The notes under the pieces were generated by a model. That model saw nothing but the letters and a program-made list of their open reading frames with translations. It was not told the origin of the DNA and searched no databases. Position numbers and translations under genes: made by a program. A stretch of DNA of 64,000 nucleotides from Bisgaardia hudsonensis (GTDB taxonomy: Bacteria; Pseudomonadota; Gammaproteobacteria; Enterobacterales; Pasteurellaceae), in NCBI RefSeq assembly GCF_004345785.1, contig NZ_SLXI01000001.1, positions 124,001-188,000 of the forward strand, given 5' to 3'. This document shows, piece after piece, positions 1-9,263 of this stretch. Each line of letters starts with the position of its first letter. The stretch's first letter is position 1.

Positions 1-413
1 ATAATCCACCAGATGTATTTAATCATAATTTAGAGAATGTACCTCGATTATATCGTGATATTCGTCCTGGGGCTGATTATCAATGGTCATTAAAATTATT
101 GAGAGAGTTTAAAGCTATGTTCCCTCATATTCCGACTAAATCAGGATTAATGGTTGGATTGGGAGAAACAAATGAAGAGATTTTAGAGGTAATGCAAGAT
201 TTACGGGATAACGGGGTGACGATGTTGACGCTAGGTCAATATTTGCAACCTAGCCGTTTCCATCTGCCCGTTGCACGCTATGTCTCTCCTGATGAATTTG
301 ACCGCTTTCGCGAAGAAGCGAATAAAATGGGATTTGAACATGCGGCTTGTGGTCCTTTTGTTCGTTCTTCTTATCATGCTGATTTACAAGCTAGTGGTGG
401 ACTGGTTAAATAA
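1..413 (+). CDS. lipA: Lipoyl synthase LipA, 3' part (5' end outside window)
   Basis: Radical-SAM enzyme that inserts two sulfurs into octanoyl groups on lipoate-dependent proteins. The reading frame is open from base 3, so the gene enters from the left edge; the TTG at 99 is an internal codon, not the start. The visible C-terminal part carries segments typical of Lip[34 protein letters not shown], the [10 protein letters not shown] block, and the end FVRSSYHAD. The N-terminal Fe-S cysteine motifs are not in the window. A strong hairpin terminator follows at 441. The identification is firm; only the extent of the gene is unknown. Confidence 0.95.
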   Translation, partial: NPPDVFNHNLENVPRLYRDIRPGADYQWSLKLLREFKAMFPHIPTKSGLMVGLGETNEEILEVMQDLRDNGVTMLTLGQYLQPSRFHLPVARYVSPDEFDRFREEANKMGFEHAACGPFVRSSYHADLQASGGLVK

Positions 414-440
414 GTTAGAAACTCGCCATATAAAAAACTA

Positions 441-470
441 AAAGGAAGATACAATATCTTCCTTTTTACG
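441..470. terminator. Rho-independent terminator after lipA, usable from both sides
   Basis: A 10-bp perfect stem (AAAGGAAGAT at 441-450 with ATCTTCCTTT at 456-465) and a 5-nt loop are followed by a T run. The A-rich left side gives a T tail on the other strand too, so it can also serve the convergent msrQ. Confidence 0.8.
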
Positions 471-495
471 TTTCTAAAAATTATTTCTCTAAGGA

Positions 496-1077
496 TTATT
501 TTCTTTTCAAAGGGAAAAAACGCCAATATAAAATGAAGCTTACAGTAATACCAATAATAATTGGTGCAAGCTCAATTCCTTTTACCGATGAGTAATAATG
601 AATGGCGGCGAGAATAATCGCTACATAAGCAAACTGATGAACAGTAAACCACCGTTGTCCTAATTTTTTCTTTATAAATGGTACAGACGTTATTGCCATT
701 ATGCTAAGAATAATAAAGGCGGTAGCGCCTAAAATTAAATAAGTGCGGTCAAATATTTCGTTAAAAAATAGATTAATATCACTTCCTAATTCTAAGACTA
801 AATAGCTAGCTACGTGCAATACTGCCCAAAAGAAAGCCCATAATCCTAAAGCACGACGTAATACTTGATATTGATTTTTATTAATAATTTGTAGAATGAT
901 ACCAAGTATAAACATTGCACAAAAAATTATAATGGCAGTGTAACCTAAAAAATGTTCAAGATCTTTTACTGGATCGGCACTTAATGCAGTTGCTTCTGGA
1001 TCAATTAATACAAAACCGCACCATAATAAAGGTATTGCACAAGCAATATGAGTAATTAATCTTAATAATGTTAACAT
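496..1077 (-). CDS. msrQ: MsrQ, haem-binding membrane subunit of the MsrPQ methionine sulfoxide reductase
   Basis: Inner-membrane b-type cytochrome (YedZ family, ferric reductase-like fold) that passes electrons to periplasmic MsrP for repair of oxidised methionines. The 193-residue protein has about six hydrophobic segments and conserved histidines in them, for example in WAVLHVASY, TVHQFAYVAII and AIHYYSS, the kind used as haem ligands. Its ATG shares one base with the stop of msrP (TAATG), which implies translational coupling in a msrP-msrQ operon. Length matches the family. Confidence 0.93.
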   Translation of the reverse strand: MLTLLRLITHIACAIPLLWCGFVLIDPEATALSADPVKDLEHFLGYTAIIIFCAMFILGIILQIINKNQYQVLRRALGLWAFFWAVLHVASYLVLELGSDINLFFNEIFDRTYLILGATAFIILSIMAITSVPFIKKKLGQRWFTVHQFAYVAIILAAIHYYSSVKGIELAPIIIGITVSFILYWRFFPLKRK

Positions 1078-2036
1078 TAGTAATTCACCTTCAGATCTAA
1101 ATCTTTGTATAAATGGGCTACTTCTTTTTCGTATCCATTAAACATTAAGGTCGGTTGACGTTTAATTGAAAATAAGCCACCACTACCGATAACACGCTCA
1201 GAAGCTTGAGACCAGCGAGGATGATCGACTTGTGGATTAACATTGGCATAAAAGCCATATTCGTGTGGTGCTAGTTTTTCCCAAGTTGTTTGTGGACGAG
1301 TTTCAGAGAAAGTAATTTTCACAATAGATTTAATGCTTTTAAAGCCGTATTTCCATGGCACAACAAGGCGAATAGGTGCACCATTTTGTGGTGGCAATGT
1401 TTTTCCATATAAGCCTACAGAGAGCAATGTTAGTGGGTTTAATGCTTCATCTAAACGTAATGCTTCTACATAAGGATAATCAATACCGCCACCAAGGAAA
1501 TAATCTTTTTGTCCTGGCATCTGTTCTGGATCATGTAATGTATGGAAAACAACGTATTTTGCTTTACTCGTTGGCTTGGCTTGCTCAATTATACGTGCGA
1601 GTTCAAACCCAATCCAAGGTACGACCATTGACCATGCTTCAACACAACGTAGTCGATATATTCTTTCTTCTAATGGATAGGTTGTGAGTAATTGTTGATA
1701 ATTTAATGTAAATGGATTTTCGACTTCCCCTGTGATTTCTAGTGTCCAAGGATCTACTTTTAAATGTTGAGCATTATTAGCTGGATCACTTTTACTCGTA
1801 CCAAACTCATAAAAATTGTTGTAACCAATAACTTTATTTTCTGGGGTGAGTGATAATGTGCTGTCATTATTTTTTTTGAATGTTAATGAACTTAAACTTG
1901 CCTTATTTGGTGTATCTGCGAGTGTTATTTTGGGTAATGAAGCTCCAATCGCTCCAGCACCTAAAGCCGCAATAATTCTGCGACGTTGATAGAAAATATG
2001 TTCTGGTGTAACATCATTTTTTTGTAATTTATTCAT
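1077..2036 (-). CDS. msrP: MsrP, periplasmic molybdopterin methionine sulfoxide reductase catalytic subunit
   Basis: Catalytic subunit (formerly YedY) that reduces methionine sulfoxide in periplasmic proteins. The N-terminus carries a twin-arginine signal ([18 protein letters not shown], residues 17-34), as expected for a folded, molybdenum-cofactor enzyme. The Mo-ligand cysteine is visible at about residue 131 in [11 protein letters not shown]. The 319-residue length is normal. It is the first gene of the msrPQ operon, directly upstream of its membrane partner. Confidence 0.95.
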   Translation of the reverse strand: MNKLQKNDVTPEHIFYQRRRIIAALGAGAIGASLPKITLADTPNKASLSSLTFKKNNDSTLSLTPENKVIGYNNFYEFGTSKSDPANNAQHLKVDPWTLEITGEVENPFTLNYQQLLTTYPLEERIYRLRCVEAWSMVVPWIGFELARIIEQAKPTSKAKYVVFHTLHDPEQMPGQKDYFLGGGIDYPYVEALRLDEALNPLTLLSVGLYGKTLPPQNGAPIRLVVPWKYGFKSIKSIVKITFSETRPQTTWEKLAPHEYGFYANVNPQVDHPRWSQASERVIGSGGLFSIKRQPTLMFNGYEKEVAHLYKDLDLKVNY

Positions 2037-2146
2037 ATTTATTCCTATTTATATTTTGGATATAGTATTTAGACGTTGCTTGAGCTAGATTATCACAAAT
2101 TTTTTTAATTATTTAGCAACAACTTTTTAATTCTCTCAAAGTATAA

Positions 2147-2175
2147 AAATAGGAGAACATTAAGCTCTCCTATTT
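2147..2175 (-). terminator. Terminator downstream of the CorB-like gene
   Basis: Ten-base stem AAATAGGAGA (2147-2156) with TCTCCTATTT (2166-2175), 9-nt loop, and a T-rich tail when read on the minus strand, which is the direction of the upstream gene. Confidence 0.75.
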
Positions 2176-2201
2176 CTGTTAGATGATGAGTAGTTTTATG
2201 A

Positions 2202-3461
2202 TTATAATTTTTCTACTTTTGCTTGTTTTATCATATTATCTGCTACTTCTAAAATAGTAATTTTTAAACCATCAAGTTCACAAATTTTCCCTTCATTAGG
2301 AATCTCTTCTAAATGCTCCAATATAAAGCCATTAAAGGTTCTTGCATCTTCGGTATCTAAATGCCAATTAAATAATTTATTAAGATCACGCAGATTTGCA
2401 GAACCTTCAATAATTATTGAACCATCTGATTGGGTCGTTACTTCATCATCAATAGATGGTGCAGTTGATGTGGTGAATTCTCCGACGATTTCCTCTAAAA
2501 TATCTTCAAGAGTAACCAATCCTTTTATATCGCCATATTCATCAACAATCAATCCTATACGTTCTTTATTTGTTCTAAAATTAAGTAATTGAGTATTGAG
2601 TGGTGTACCTTCTGGAATAAAATAAGCCTCATCTACTGCTCGAATTAACATTTCTTTTGTAAATTCATTTTTGTCTAGCATTAATCGATATGCTTCACGA
2701 ACTCGCAAAATACCTAAGATATTCTCATCCATACTACCTTTATACAATACGAATCGGCTGTGAGCTGCATGATTTAATTGACGCATAATGGATTTCCAAT
2801 CATCATCAATATCAATACCACCAATATCATTTCTCGGAACCATAATGTCTTCTACGGTTACTTCTTCAAGATCAAGAATAGATAGCAACATATCTTGGTG
2901 AGCAGTAGGGATAAATTGCCCAGATTGATTCACAATCGAACGTAATTCATCAGGACTTAATGAATGTGATTTTGTTTCCGCCTTTAACCCTGTAATTTTC
3001 ATTAATGCTTTAATAATTAAATTCATTAAAAGGACTAATGGTTTAAAAACTTTTGATAATGGAGTGATGATATGACTAGATAAAAAAGCAACTTTCTCAG
3101 GATAAAGTGCGGCAATAGTTTTTGGGAAAATTTCTGAGAAAATTAGCATGAAAAAAGTCAAAACTCCAGTGGCAATGGCAACACCCGCATCACCATATAA
3201 TCGGATACCAATAATTGTGGCTATCGCTGAGGCTGAAATATTAATTAAATTATTACAAATAAGAATAAGGCTTAGCAGAAGATCGGTTTTCTTTAAGAGT
3301 TTTTCTGTTTTCTGTGCACCTTTGTGTCCTTTTTCAGCTAAGAATTTCATACGATAGCGGTTTACTGAAAGTAAACCAGTTTCTGAACCAGAGAAATAAG
3401 CAGAAAGAATTAGTAAGATAACAAGTGCAATAAATAGGGTACTAAGGGGGATAGTGTCCAA
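2202..3461 (-). CDS. CorB/CorC-like membrane protein with CNNM (DUF21) and CBS domains
   Basis: Equivalent of Escherichia YfjD (CorB), a membrane protein linked to magnesium/cobalt efflux. Order of parts: about four N-terminal hydrophobic segments (CNNM/DUF21, residues 5-160, with ISAYFSGSETG), a CBS pair around residues 200-320 (VEDIMVPRNDI and VDEYGDIKGLVTLEDILEEIVGE), and a C-terminal CorC_HlyC domain ending the 419 residues. The start appears to be TTG at 3461, preceded by AAAGGA; the N-terminus then aligns with the known family start. It lies next to ypjD and divergent ffh, the same neighbourhood as in enterobacteria. The exact transported ion is inferred from the family only. Confidence 0.88.
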   Translation of the reverse strand: MDTIPLSTLFIALVILLILSAYFSGSETGLLSVNRYRMKFLAEKGHKGAQKTEKLLKKTDLLLSLILICNNLINISASAIATIIGIRLYGDAGVAIATGVLTFFMLIFSEIFPKTIAALYPEKVAFLSSHIITPLSKVFKPLVLLMNLIIKALMKITGLKAETKSHSLSPDELRSIVNQSGQFIPTAHQDMLLSILDLEEVTVEDIMVPRNDIGGIDIDDDWKSIMRQLNHAAHSRFVLYKGSMDENILGILRVREAYRLMLDKNEFTKEMLIRAVDEAYFIPEGTPLNTQLLNFRTNKERIGLIVDEYGDIKGLVTLEDILEEIVGEFTTSTAPSIDDEVTTQSDGSIIIEGSANLRDLNKLFNWHLDTEDARTFNGFILEHLEEIPNEGKICELDGLKITILEVADNMIKQAKVEKL

Positions 3462-3489
3462 AATCAGATCCTTTGTAGATTAATCATAA

Positions 3490-3528
3490 AAGTGCGGTTA
3501 TTTTTGTAGTAATAAATATTACCGCACC
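3490..3528 (-). terminator. Hairpin with an uptake-signal arm between ypjD and the CorB-like gene
   Basis: AAGTGCGGT at 3490-3498 faces a partial complement ACCGCAC a little further on, so the minus-strand transcript can form a stem ending in GCAC followed by TTTTAT. It may reduce read-through from ypjD into the next gene. The pairing is imperfect. Confidence 0.45.
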
Positions 3529-3552
3529 TCTCCAATATATTATTGATAACAA

Positions 3553-4362
3553 TTAAGTTAGCATAATGCGACTGCCAAAGTAGGCAAATGTCAGTAGGAT
3601 CATACCTGAAATTGTGTAAATGATCATCCTTTTTCCACGCCAATATAGCTTCCAATGACCAAATAAACTAATACCAAAAACAATCCACGCTAAAAAAGAT
3701 AAGGCGGCTTTTTGAATATTTTGTATTGCAAAAAAATCAGCGAGATAAACAGCACCAGATATTAACGTGAGTGTCAGTAATAACTGCCCACAAAGCATTA
3801 ATCGAAAGAAATGTTTTTCTACGGTCATTAGTGGAGGCATTACTGATGAAAAAGAGGTTTGTTTACGTTTAAGATTTCGATCGATCCAAAAAAGTTGAAT
3901 CGCATATAAGGATGTAATAAAGAAAATTGCGTAGGCAAATAGAGCTAGACCTATGTGTATTAGCACACCTATATTTTGGTTTAAATAATGAATAAAATGT
4001 ACGGGTAATAAGGTTTGTAAAATTTGATTAATGATTGCAAAACCATAAATAATTGGAAGTAAAAACCATAATGTTTTTACACGGCAAAATGTTGCAATAG
4101 TTACTAGTGCGGCAACAATGACACTAATAAATGAACTGATTTCTATTAATGTAAAAGATTGACCAATAAAAAGATTAGTGAATAGATCAGAAAGGTTAAT
4201 TGCATGAATAATAATTGCAAAAACTGCGGTAGTAAATAGTAAGGTTTTATTCAACTTAATAGAATGCTCAATTTTTGCTGATTGAGATTTTAATAATATC
4301 GGACTAATTAATAAAATACTTATTAAGTATAATAAAGTTGAAATCAATGTACACCACATCAC
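3553..4362 (-). CDS. ypjD: YpjD, CcsA-like inner-membrane protein
   Basis: Polytopic protein of the cytochrome c assembly (CcsA/YpjD) family. About eight hydrophobic segments span the 269 residues, with the histidine-bearing stretch LNQNIGVLIHIGLALFAYAIFF and LFGHWKLYWRGKRM near the C-terminus. The family signature fits cytochrome c assembly proteins, but YpjD itself has no firmly assigned role. It sits between the CorB-like gene and divergent ffh, conserved synteny that supports the name. A 63-residue reading frame over its 3' end in another phase is not a gene. Confidence 0.8.
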   Translation of the reverse strand: MMWCTLISTLLYLISILLISPILLKSQSAKIEHSIKLNKTLLFTTAVFAIIIHAINLSDLFTNLFIGQSFTLIEISSFISVIVAALVTIATFCRVKTLWFLLPIIYGFAIINQILQTLLPVHFIHYLNQNIGVLIHIGLALFAYAIFFITSLYAIQLFWIDRNLKRKQTSFSSVMPPLMTVEKHFFRLMLCGQLLLTLTLISGAVYLADFFAIQNIQKAALSFLAWIVFGISLFGHWKLYWRGKRMIIYTISGMILLTFAYFGSRIMLT

Positions 4363-4528
4363 ATTATCCTATTAAATTTATGGTAAGAAAATATCTAAAA
4401 TAACTAATAATAATTCTTATTCTAACTTTAGCTTGATAAAATCGCTATAAATTTCTTGCAAATGATGAAAATCTATTAAATATCAGTATAATTGAAAAAA
4501 TTTATAAATTTAATCATTAGGATAAAAT

Positions 4529-5905
4529 ATGTTTGAAAATTTATCAGATCGTCTATCGAAAACCTTAAAAAATATAACGGGAAAGGGGCGTTTAACGGAA
4601 GATAATATCAAGGAAACATTGCGTGAAGTCCGAATGGCTTTGCTTGAGGCTGATGTTGCTTTACCAGTAGTACGTGAATTTATTAATAAAGTTAAAGAAC
4701 GTGCGATTGGCGAAGAAGTAAATAAAAGCTTAACACCAGGTCAAGAATTTCTAAAAATTGTGCAGTTAGAACTTGAACGAGCAATGGGGGAGGCTAATGA
4801 GAGTTTAAATTTATCAACTCAACCTCCAGCAGTTATCTTAATGGCTGGTTTACAAGGGGCTGGTAAAACTACCAGTGTAGGTAAATTAGCAAAATTTTTA
4901 CGTGAAAGACATAAAAAGAAAGCACTAGTGGTTTCTGCTGACGTTTATCGTCCAGCGGCGATTAAACAATTAGAAACACTTGCAACAAGTGTTCAAGTTG
5001 ACTTTTATCCTTCTGATGTGACTCAAAAACCAGTTGAAATTGTTAAAAGTGCATTAGCTGAAGCGAAATTAAAATTTTATGATGTGCTTATTGTCGATAC
5101 TGCAGGTCGTTTGCATGTTGACACTGAGATGATGGATGAGATTAAAGATATTCACCAAGCCCTCAATCCAATTGAAACATTATTTACCGTAGATGCAATG
5201 ACTGGGCAAGATGCGGCTAATACAGCTAAAGCATTTAATGAAACCTTACCTCTAACAGGGGTGATTTTAACTAAAGTTGATGGTGATGCTCGTGGTGGTG
5301 CGGCGTTATCTATTCGCCAAATTACAGGTAAACCAATTAAATTTTTAGGTATTGGTGAAAAAACAGATGCGTTAGAACCTTTCCACCCAGATAGAATTGC
5401 TTCTCGTATTTTAGGTATGGGCGATGTTCTTTCACTAATTGAGGACTTACAACGCTCAGTTGATCATGAAAAAGCGGAAAAGATGGCGAAGAAATTCAAA
5501 AAAGGGGATAACTTTACCCTTGAGGATTTTCGTGAGCAGCTAATTGAAATGAAAAAAATGGGCGGAATGATGAGTATGCTTGATAAATTACCAGGAGCTA
5601 AAAATTTACCTGCTCATGTAAAAAATCAAGTTGATGATAAAATGTTTATTAAGATGGAAGCTATTATCAATTCAATGACATTAAGTGAACGAGCAAAACC
5701 TGAAATTATCAAAGGATCACGCCGTCGCCGTATTGCTCTGGGTTCTGGCACTCAAGTACAAGATGTGAATAAGCTATTGAAACAGTTTGATGAAATGCAG
5801 CGTATGATGAAAAAAATGCGTAAAGGCGGTATGTCTAAAATGATGCGTGGAATGCAAGGTATGATGGGCGGTATGGGAGGAATGGGTGGAATGTTCAGGC
5901 GCTAG
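4529..5905 (+). CDS. ffh: Signal recognition particle GTPase Ffh
   Basis: Protein part of the signal recognition particle, which with 4.5S RNA targets nascent membrane proteins to FtsY and SecYEG. The 458 residues show the N domain, the GTPase P-loop GLQGAGKTTSVGKLA (about residues 105-120), DTAGRLHVD, TKVDGDARGGAAL, and a methionine-rich M domain ending in a Met/Gly-rich tail (GMQGMMGGMGGMGG), which binds RNA and signal sequences. Start at ATG 4529 gives the standard N-terminus MFENLSDRLSKTLK. Transcribed away from ypjD. Confidence 0.98.
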   Translation: MFENLSDRLSKTLKNITGKGRLTEDNIKETLREVRMALLEADVALPVVREFINKVKERAIGEEVNKSLTPGQEFLKIVQLELERAMGEANESLNLSTQPPAVILMAGLQGAGKTTSVGKLAKFLRERHKKKALVVSADVYRPAAIKQLETLATSVQVDFYPSDVTQKPVEIVKSALAEAKLKFYDVLIVDTAGRLHVDTEMMDEIKDIHQALNPIETLFTVDAMTGQDAANTAKAFNETLPLTGVILTKVDGDARGGAALSIRQITGKPIKFLGIGEKTDALEPFHPDRIASRILGMGDVLSLIEDLQRSVDHEKAEKMAKKFKKGDNFTLEDFREQLIEMKKMGGMMSMLDKLPGAKNLPAHVKNQVDDKMFIKMEAIINSMTLSERAKPEIIKGSRRRRIALGSGTQVQDVNKLLKQFDEMQRMMKKMRKGGMSKMMRGMQGMMGGMGGMGGMFRR

Positions 5906-5941
5906 AGTCGTTTCTATTTAACCTTAACGCTATTACAGTAA

Positions 5942-5972
5942 AAAGCCTTAAAATTAATTATTTTAAGGCTTT
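5942..5972. terminator. Bidirectional terminator between ffh and the convergent usp gene
   Basis: A 12-bp perfect stem (AAAGCCTTAAAA with TTTTAAGGCTTT) and a 7-nt loop, with A-rich and T-rich flanks so that it can act on both strands. Confidence 0.85.
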
Positions 5973-5995
5973 ATTATTTCGTTTATATTGGGTAA

Positions 5996-6421
5996 TTAAC
6001 GAAGTACTAGAATAGGTTTTTTACAATGTCTTGCTACTTTTACAGTATTTGAGCTTAATCCTTTTGCATGTGGTTTACTGCTTGCTAACATAAGAATAAG
6101 ATCGACATCTTTTTCTTCTGCAATACGATTAATTTCCTCATAAATTGTTCCATGTGCAACAATATGCTGAACTTTTGTACCTTCAGGAAAGTTTGCTTTT
6201 GTAAATTCGTGGAGTGTTTTATTAGCTTCTTCTACAACCGATTTATCGAAGTTTTTCGGTAAAAAGGCAGAAATAAAGCTATCATCAATTGGTTCAATGA
6301 TAGTCACAACACGATAAATTGCATTCGGATTGCTCGCTGTAATTTCAAGTGCTGTATCTACAACAAATTTAGCGCTTTCAAGATTACTCAAATCAATTGC
6401 GATTAGTAGTTTATTGTACAT
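5996..6421 (-). CDS. Universal stress protein, UspA family
   Basis: Small cytoplasmic protein of 141 residues with the Usp fold: N-terminal MYNKLLIAIDLSN, and a C-terminal block VDLILMLASSKPHAKGLSSNTVKVARHCKKPILVLR that resembles the nucleotide-binding G-2x-G-9x-G(S/T) region, though the first glycines are replaced (ASSKPHAKG). Function in stress survival is inferred from the family. It is downstream of the TRAP transporter on the same strand, 68 bases away, and could be cotranscribed with it; this pairing of Usp and TRAP genes is common. Confidence 0.88.
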   Translation of the reverse strand: MYNKLLIAIDLSNLESAKFVVDTALEITASNPNAIYRVVTIIEPIDDSFISAFLPKNFDKSVVEEANKTLHEFTKANFPEGTKVQHIVAHGTIYEEINRIAEEKDVDLILMLASSKPHAKGLSSNTVKVARHCKKPILVLR

Positions 6422-6478
6422 AATTTTATCCTTATTTATCCTTTGTCGGGTTATGGGTCAGAATAGTATAAAATTCTG

Positions 6479-6487
6479 ACCGCACTT
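6479..6487. repeat. DNA uptake signal core
   Basis: ACCGCACTT, complement of the Haemophilus-type core AAGTGCGGT, in the gap between the TRAP permease and the usp gene. Confidence 0.85.
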
Positions 6488-6489
6488 GA

Positions 6490-9129
6490 TTATTTTTTCT
6501 TAATGCGACGGCGTTGATTCCAAGCAATACCCCAAATTAATAGTAATGCAGGGATAAACATCCATTCTTTAGCCAATGATTTTTGTGGTAAGGATACATC
6601 CAGTATTGTTTGATCCCAATTTAATCCTGCTTTTGCTGCTGGTGAGTCTATTTCTACATTATCAATTAAAATTTTAGCTGATTGTTTGCCATTAATTTCA
6701 ATTTCCTCGCCAGTGTCAAGTAGCATTAATCCTAGTGTCGCAATACGTTCTTCGTTTGTATTTCCTTCAGGTATGGTTAATTCAGCATAGAATTCGATTT
6801 GTTTACCATAAGGATTTAGACCTGCTACTTTTAACATCATATTCTCACCGGCAGGAATTTTAGATATTTTCTCTGTCATTTGCGCTGGTTCAATATGATA
6901 TGAAGATGGTGAAATATATTCCATAAAAAATCCGGGGCGGAATAATGTAAATGCCGCTAATATTAAAGCAATGCCTTCCCACCATTTATTTTTAGTAAAA
7001 AAGAAATTCATCGTTGCAGCAGTAAATACCAAAATACCTATAGTTGCGGTGGTAAATACAAGGAAACCTTTTGCCCAGCCTACATCAATTAGTAGTAAGT
7101 CTGTATTAAAGATAAATAGGAATGGTAAAATAACAGTTCTTAAACTGTAGTAGAAAGCTTGTACCCCCGTTTTGATTGGGCTACCTCCTGAAATAGCAGC
7201 TGCAGCAAATGAAGCTAAGCCAACTGGTGGTGTAACATCTGCCATAATTCCAAAGTAGAAAACAAATAGATGAACAGCGATTAATGGCACAATCAGTCCA
7301 TTTTGCTTACCTATTTCAACGATGACTAATGCCATTAATGATGAAACTACAATATAGTTGGCGGTAGTTGGTAACCCCATTCCAAGAATTAAACTAAAGA
7401 TAGCTACTAGAATTAGCATTAGTAAAATGTTACCCATAGACAGCATTTCTATAATACCCGAAAGCTGTACGCCAAACCCAGTAAGTGAAACAACACCAAC
7501 AATGATACCAGCCGTTGCCGTAGCAATACCGATACCAATCATATTTCTTGCTCCAGTTTCTAAACCATCAACTAATTCTTGTACGCCTTGTTTAAATAGT
7601 GTTATTTTATTATTATCATCTTGACGGAAAAAGCTCAGTAAAGAATGCTGTGATATTAAGATTAAACTTAATGCCATTGTTCCCCAAAACGCAGAAAGTC
7701 CAGGTGACATTTGTTCAATCATTAAACACCACATTAGCACAACTACAGGTAATAAATAATGTAATCCGGCATTTACCGTAGGTTTTTTATAAGGTAGTTT
7801 AACTACTTTTGAATTTGGATCATCCATTTCTAAATCTGGGAATCTTGCTACTCGGCGAATGAGTGCAATATAAGCAAAGATTAGCACAATAGAGACGATT
7901 AAAAATGCGAATTGTGGAATCACATCTTTTATCCAACCTAGTCCAAAATAAACAGCTATTGCTAAACTAATTATCACTAAGATTGAGGTTGCTATCCTTA
8001 GCAAAGTCATCAGAAATGGATTAGCGGGTTCTACACGTTCTAAACCGTCTAAACCTAATTTTTGAGCTTCTAAATGTACGATATAGACTAAGGCAATATA
8101 AGAAATTAATGCAGGTAAGAAAGCGTGAGTAATTAACTCACTATATGGCATATTGACGTATTCAATCATCAAGAATGCTGCAGCTCCCATTACTGGTGGC
8201 ATTATTTGTCCATTTACAGAGGAGGCTACTTCTATTGCTCCAGCTTTTTCTGCATTCAATCCAACACGTTTCATCATTGGAATGGTAAATGTGCCTGTAG
8301 TGACTACATTGGCAATAGATGAGCCTGAAACTAATCCTGTTAAGCCTGATGATACTACTGCCGCTTTACCTGGACCACCACTAAAGTGACCTAAATAGGC
8401 GAATGCCGTTTTAATAAAGTAGTTTCCAGCACCCGCTTTATCTAATAATGCACCAAATAGTACAAATAGGAAAACATATTTTGTTGAAACCCCTAAGGCA
8501 ACACCGAATACTCCTTCGGTAGTTATCCATTGTTGGTTGATAATTTGTGATAATGAACCTGATCTATGGCTAATTATCCAACTAGTAGGTAGAAATTGTC
8601 CAAAATAATTATAAAGTAAGAAAATACCAGCAATAATAACTAATGGTAGTCCTAAACTACGGCGGCAAGCTTCTAGTAATAGCAAAATACCAATAGATCC
8701 AGCAATAATATCTTGTAAATTTGGTGCACCAAAACGTGTGACTAATCCATCATAAAAGAAGATGTAATAAGCACCTAAAAAGCTACCAACTATTGCAAAT
8801 AGCCAATCTTGATAAGGTACTTTATGTTTTGGTGAGCTAGCAAAGGCTGGAAAGGATAAATAAGCCAAAAATAATGCAAATGCTAAATGGATAGAACGTG
8901 CTTTCGTATCATCAATAACAACATTGAGATCCCAATTCCAAGTTCTTACGACCTCTTGTAACCAAAAGGGTAAGGGGGAAGTATAGTAAAGTTGAAATAA
9001 TGACCAAAGAATAGCAACAACAATGATGGTTTTTTTTGTTAATCCATCAGGATTCCGTCCTCCAGCATCATTTGAAGCTACCATATCTTGTAGATCATCA
9101 TAATTGATGGTTTTATCTTGTTCAGACAT
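6490..9129 (-). CDS. TRAP transporter fused permease (small 4TM plus large 12TM subunits), TAXI type
   Basis: Inner-membrane part of a TAXI-type tripartite ATP-independent periplasmic transporter, driven by an ion gradient and fed by the binding protein encoded just upstream. The 879 residues combine an N-terminal DctQ-like segment with a DctM-like core; the core shows AGSIGILLLLEACRRSLGLPLV, SGGPGKAAVVSSGLTGLVSGSSIANVVTTG and ILGMGLPTTANYIVVSS. The C-terminus, from about residue 740, holds an extra soluble region followed by a last hydrophobic segment, as in other TAXI permeases. The substrate cannot be read from sequence; relatives move organic acids. Confidence 0.9.
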   Translation of the reverse strand: MSEQDKTINYDDLQDMVASNDAGGRNPDGLTKKTIIVVAILWSLFQLYYTSPLPFWLQEVVRTWNWDLNVVIDDTKARSIHLAFALFLAYLSFPAFASSPKHKVPYQDWLFAIVGSFLGAYYIFFYDGLVTRFGAPNLQDIIAGSIGILLLLEACRRSLGLPLVIIAGIFLLYNYFGQFLPTSWIISHRSGSLSQIINQQWITTEGVFGVALGVSTKYVFLFVLFGALLDKAGAGNYFIKTAFAYLGHFSGGPGKAAVVSSGLTGLVSGSSIANVVTTGTFTIPMMKRVGLNAEKAGAIEVASSVNGQIMPPVMGAAAFLMIEYVNMPYSELITHAFLPALISYIALVYIVHLEAQKLGLDGLERVEPANPFLMTLLRIATSILVIISLAIAVYFGLGWIKDVIPQFAFLIVSIVLIFAYIALIRRVARFPDLEMDDPNSKVVKLPYKKPTVNAGLHYLLPVVVLMWCLMIEQMSPGLSAFWGTMALSLILISQHSLLSFFRQDDNNKITLFKQGVQELVDGLETGARNMIGIGIATATAGIIVGVVSLTGFGVQLSGIIEMLSMGNILLMLILVAIFSLILGMGLPTTANYIVVSSLMALVIVEIGKQNGLIVPLIAVHLFVFYFGIMADVTPPVGLASFAAAAISGGSPIKTGVQAFYYSLRTVILPFLFIFNTDLLLIDVGWAKGFLVFTTATIGILVFTAATMNFFFTKNKWWEGIALILAAFTLFRPGFFMEYISPSSYHIEPAQMTEKISKIPAGENMMLKVAGLNPYGKQIEFYAELTIPEGNTNEERIATLGLMLLDTGEEIEINGKQSAKILIDNVEIDSPAAKAGLNWDQTILDVSLPQKSLAKEWMFIPALLLIWGIAWNQRRRIKKK

Positions 9130-9222
9130 AAAAAATTCCTAAAATAAAAATAGATGAGGTTATTTTACTGATAATTTTAAAATTTATAAAGTGATAAACC
9201 TTGTACTTCTTTAAACGGAAAA

Positions 9223-9241
9223 AGGCAGGGGAAACCTGCCT
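9223..9241 (-). terminator. Attenuating terminator between TAXI binding protein and permease genes
   Basis: Seven-bp GC-rich stem (AGGCAGG at 9223-9229, CCTGCCT at 9235-9241) with a 5-nt loop and a T run on the minus strand, placed inside the operon. It would leave more mRNA for the binding protein than for the permease. Confidence 0.75.
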
Positions 9242-9263
9242 CTTAATTAAACAAAGAAAGATA

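Noticed and set aside
3464-3655. 63-codon minus-strand open frame after ypjD
   Set aside because: It overlaps the 3' end of ypjD in another phase and has no family pattern. A frameshift in ypjD was considered, but YpjD is full length.
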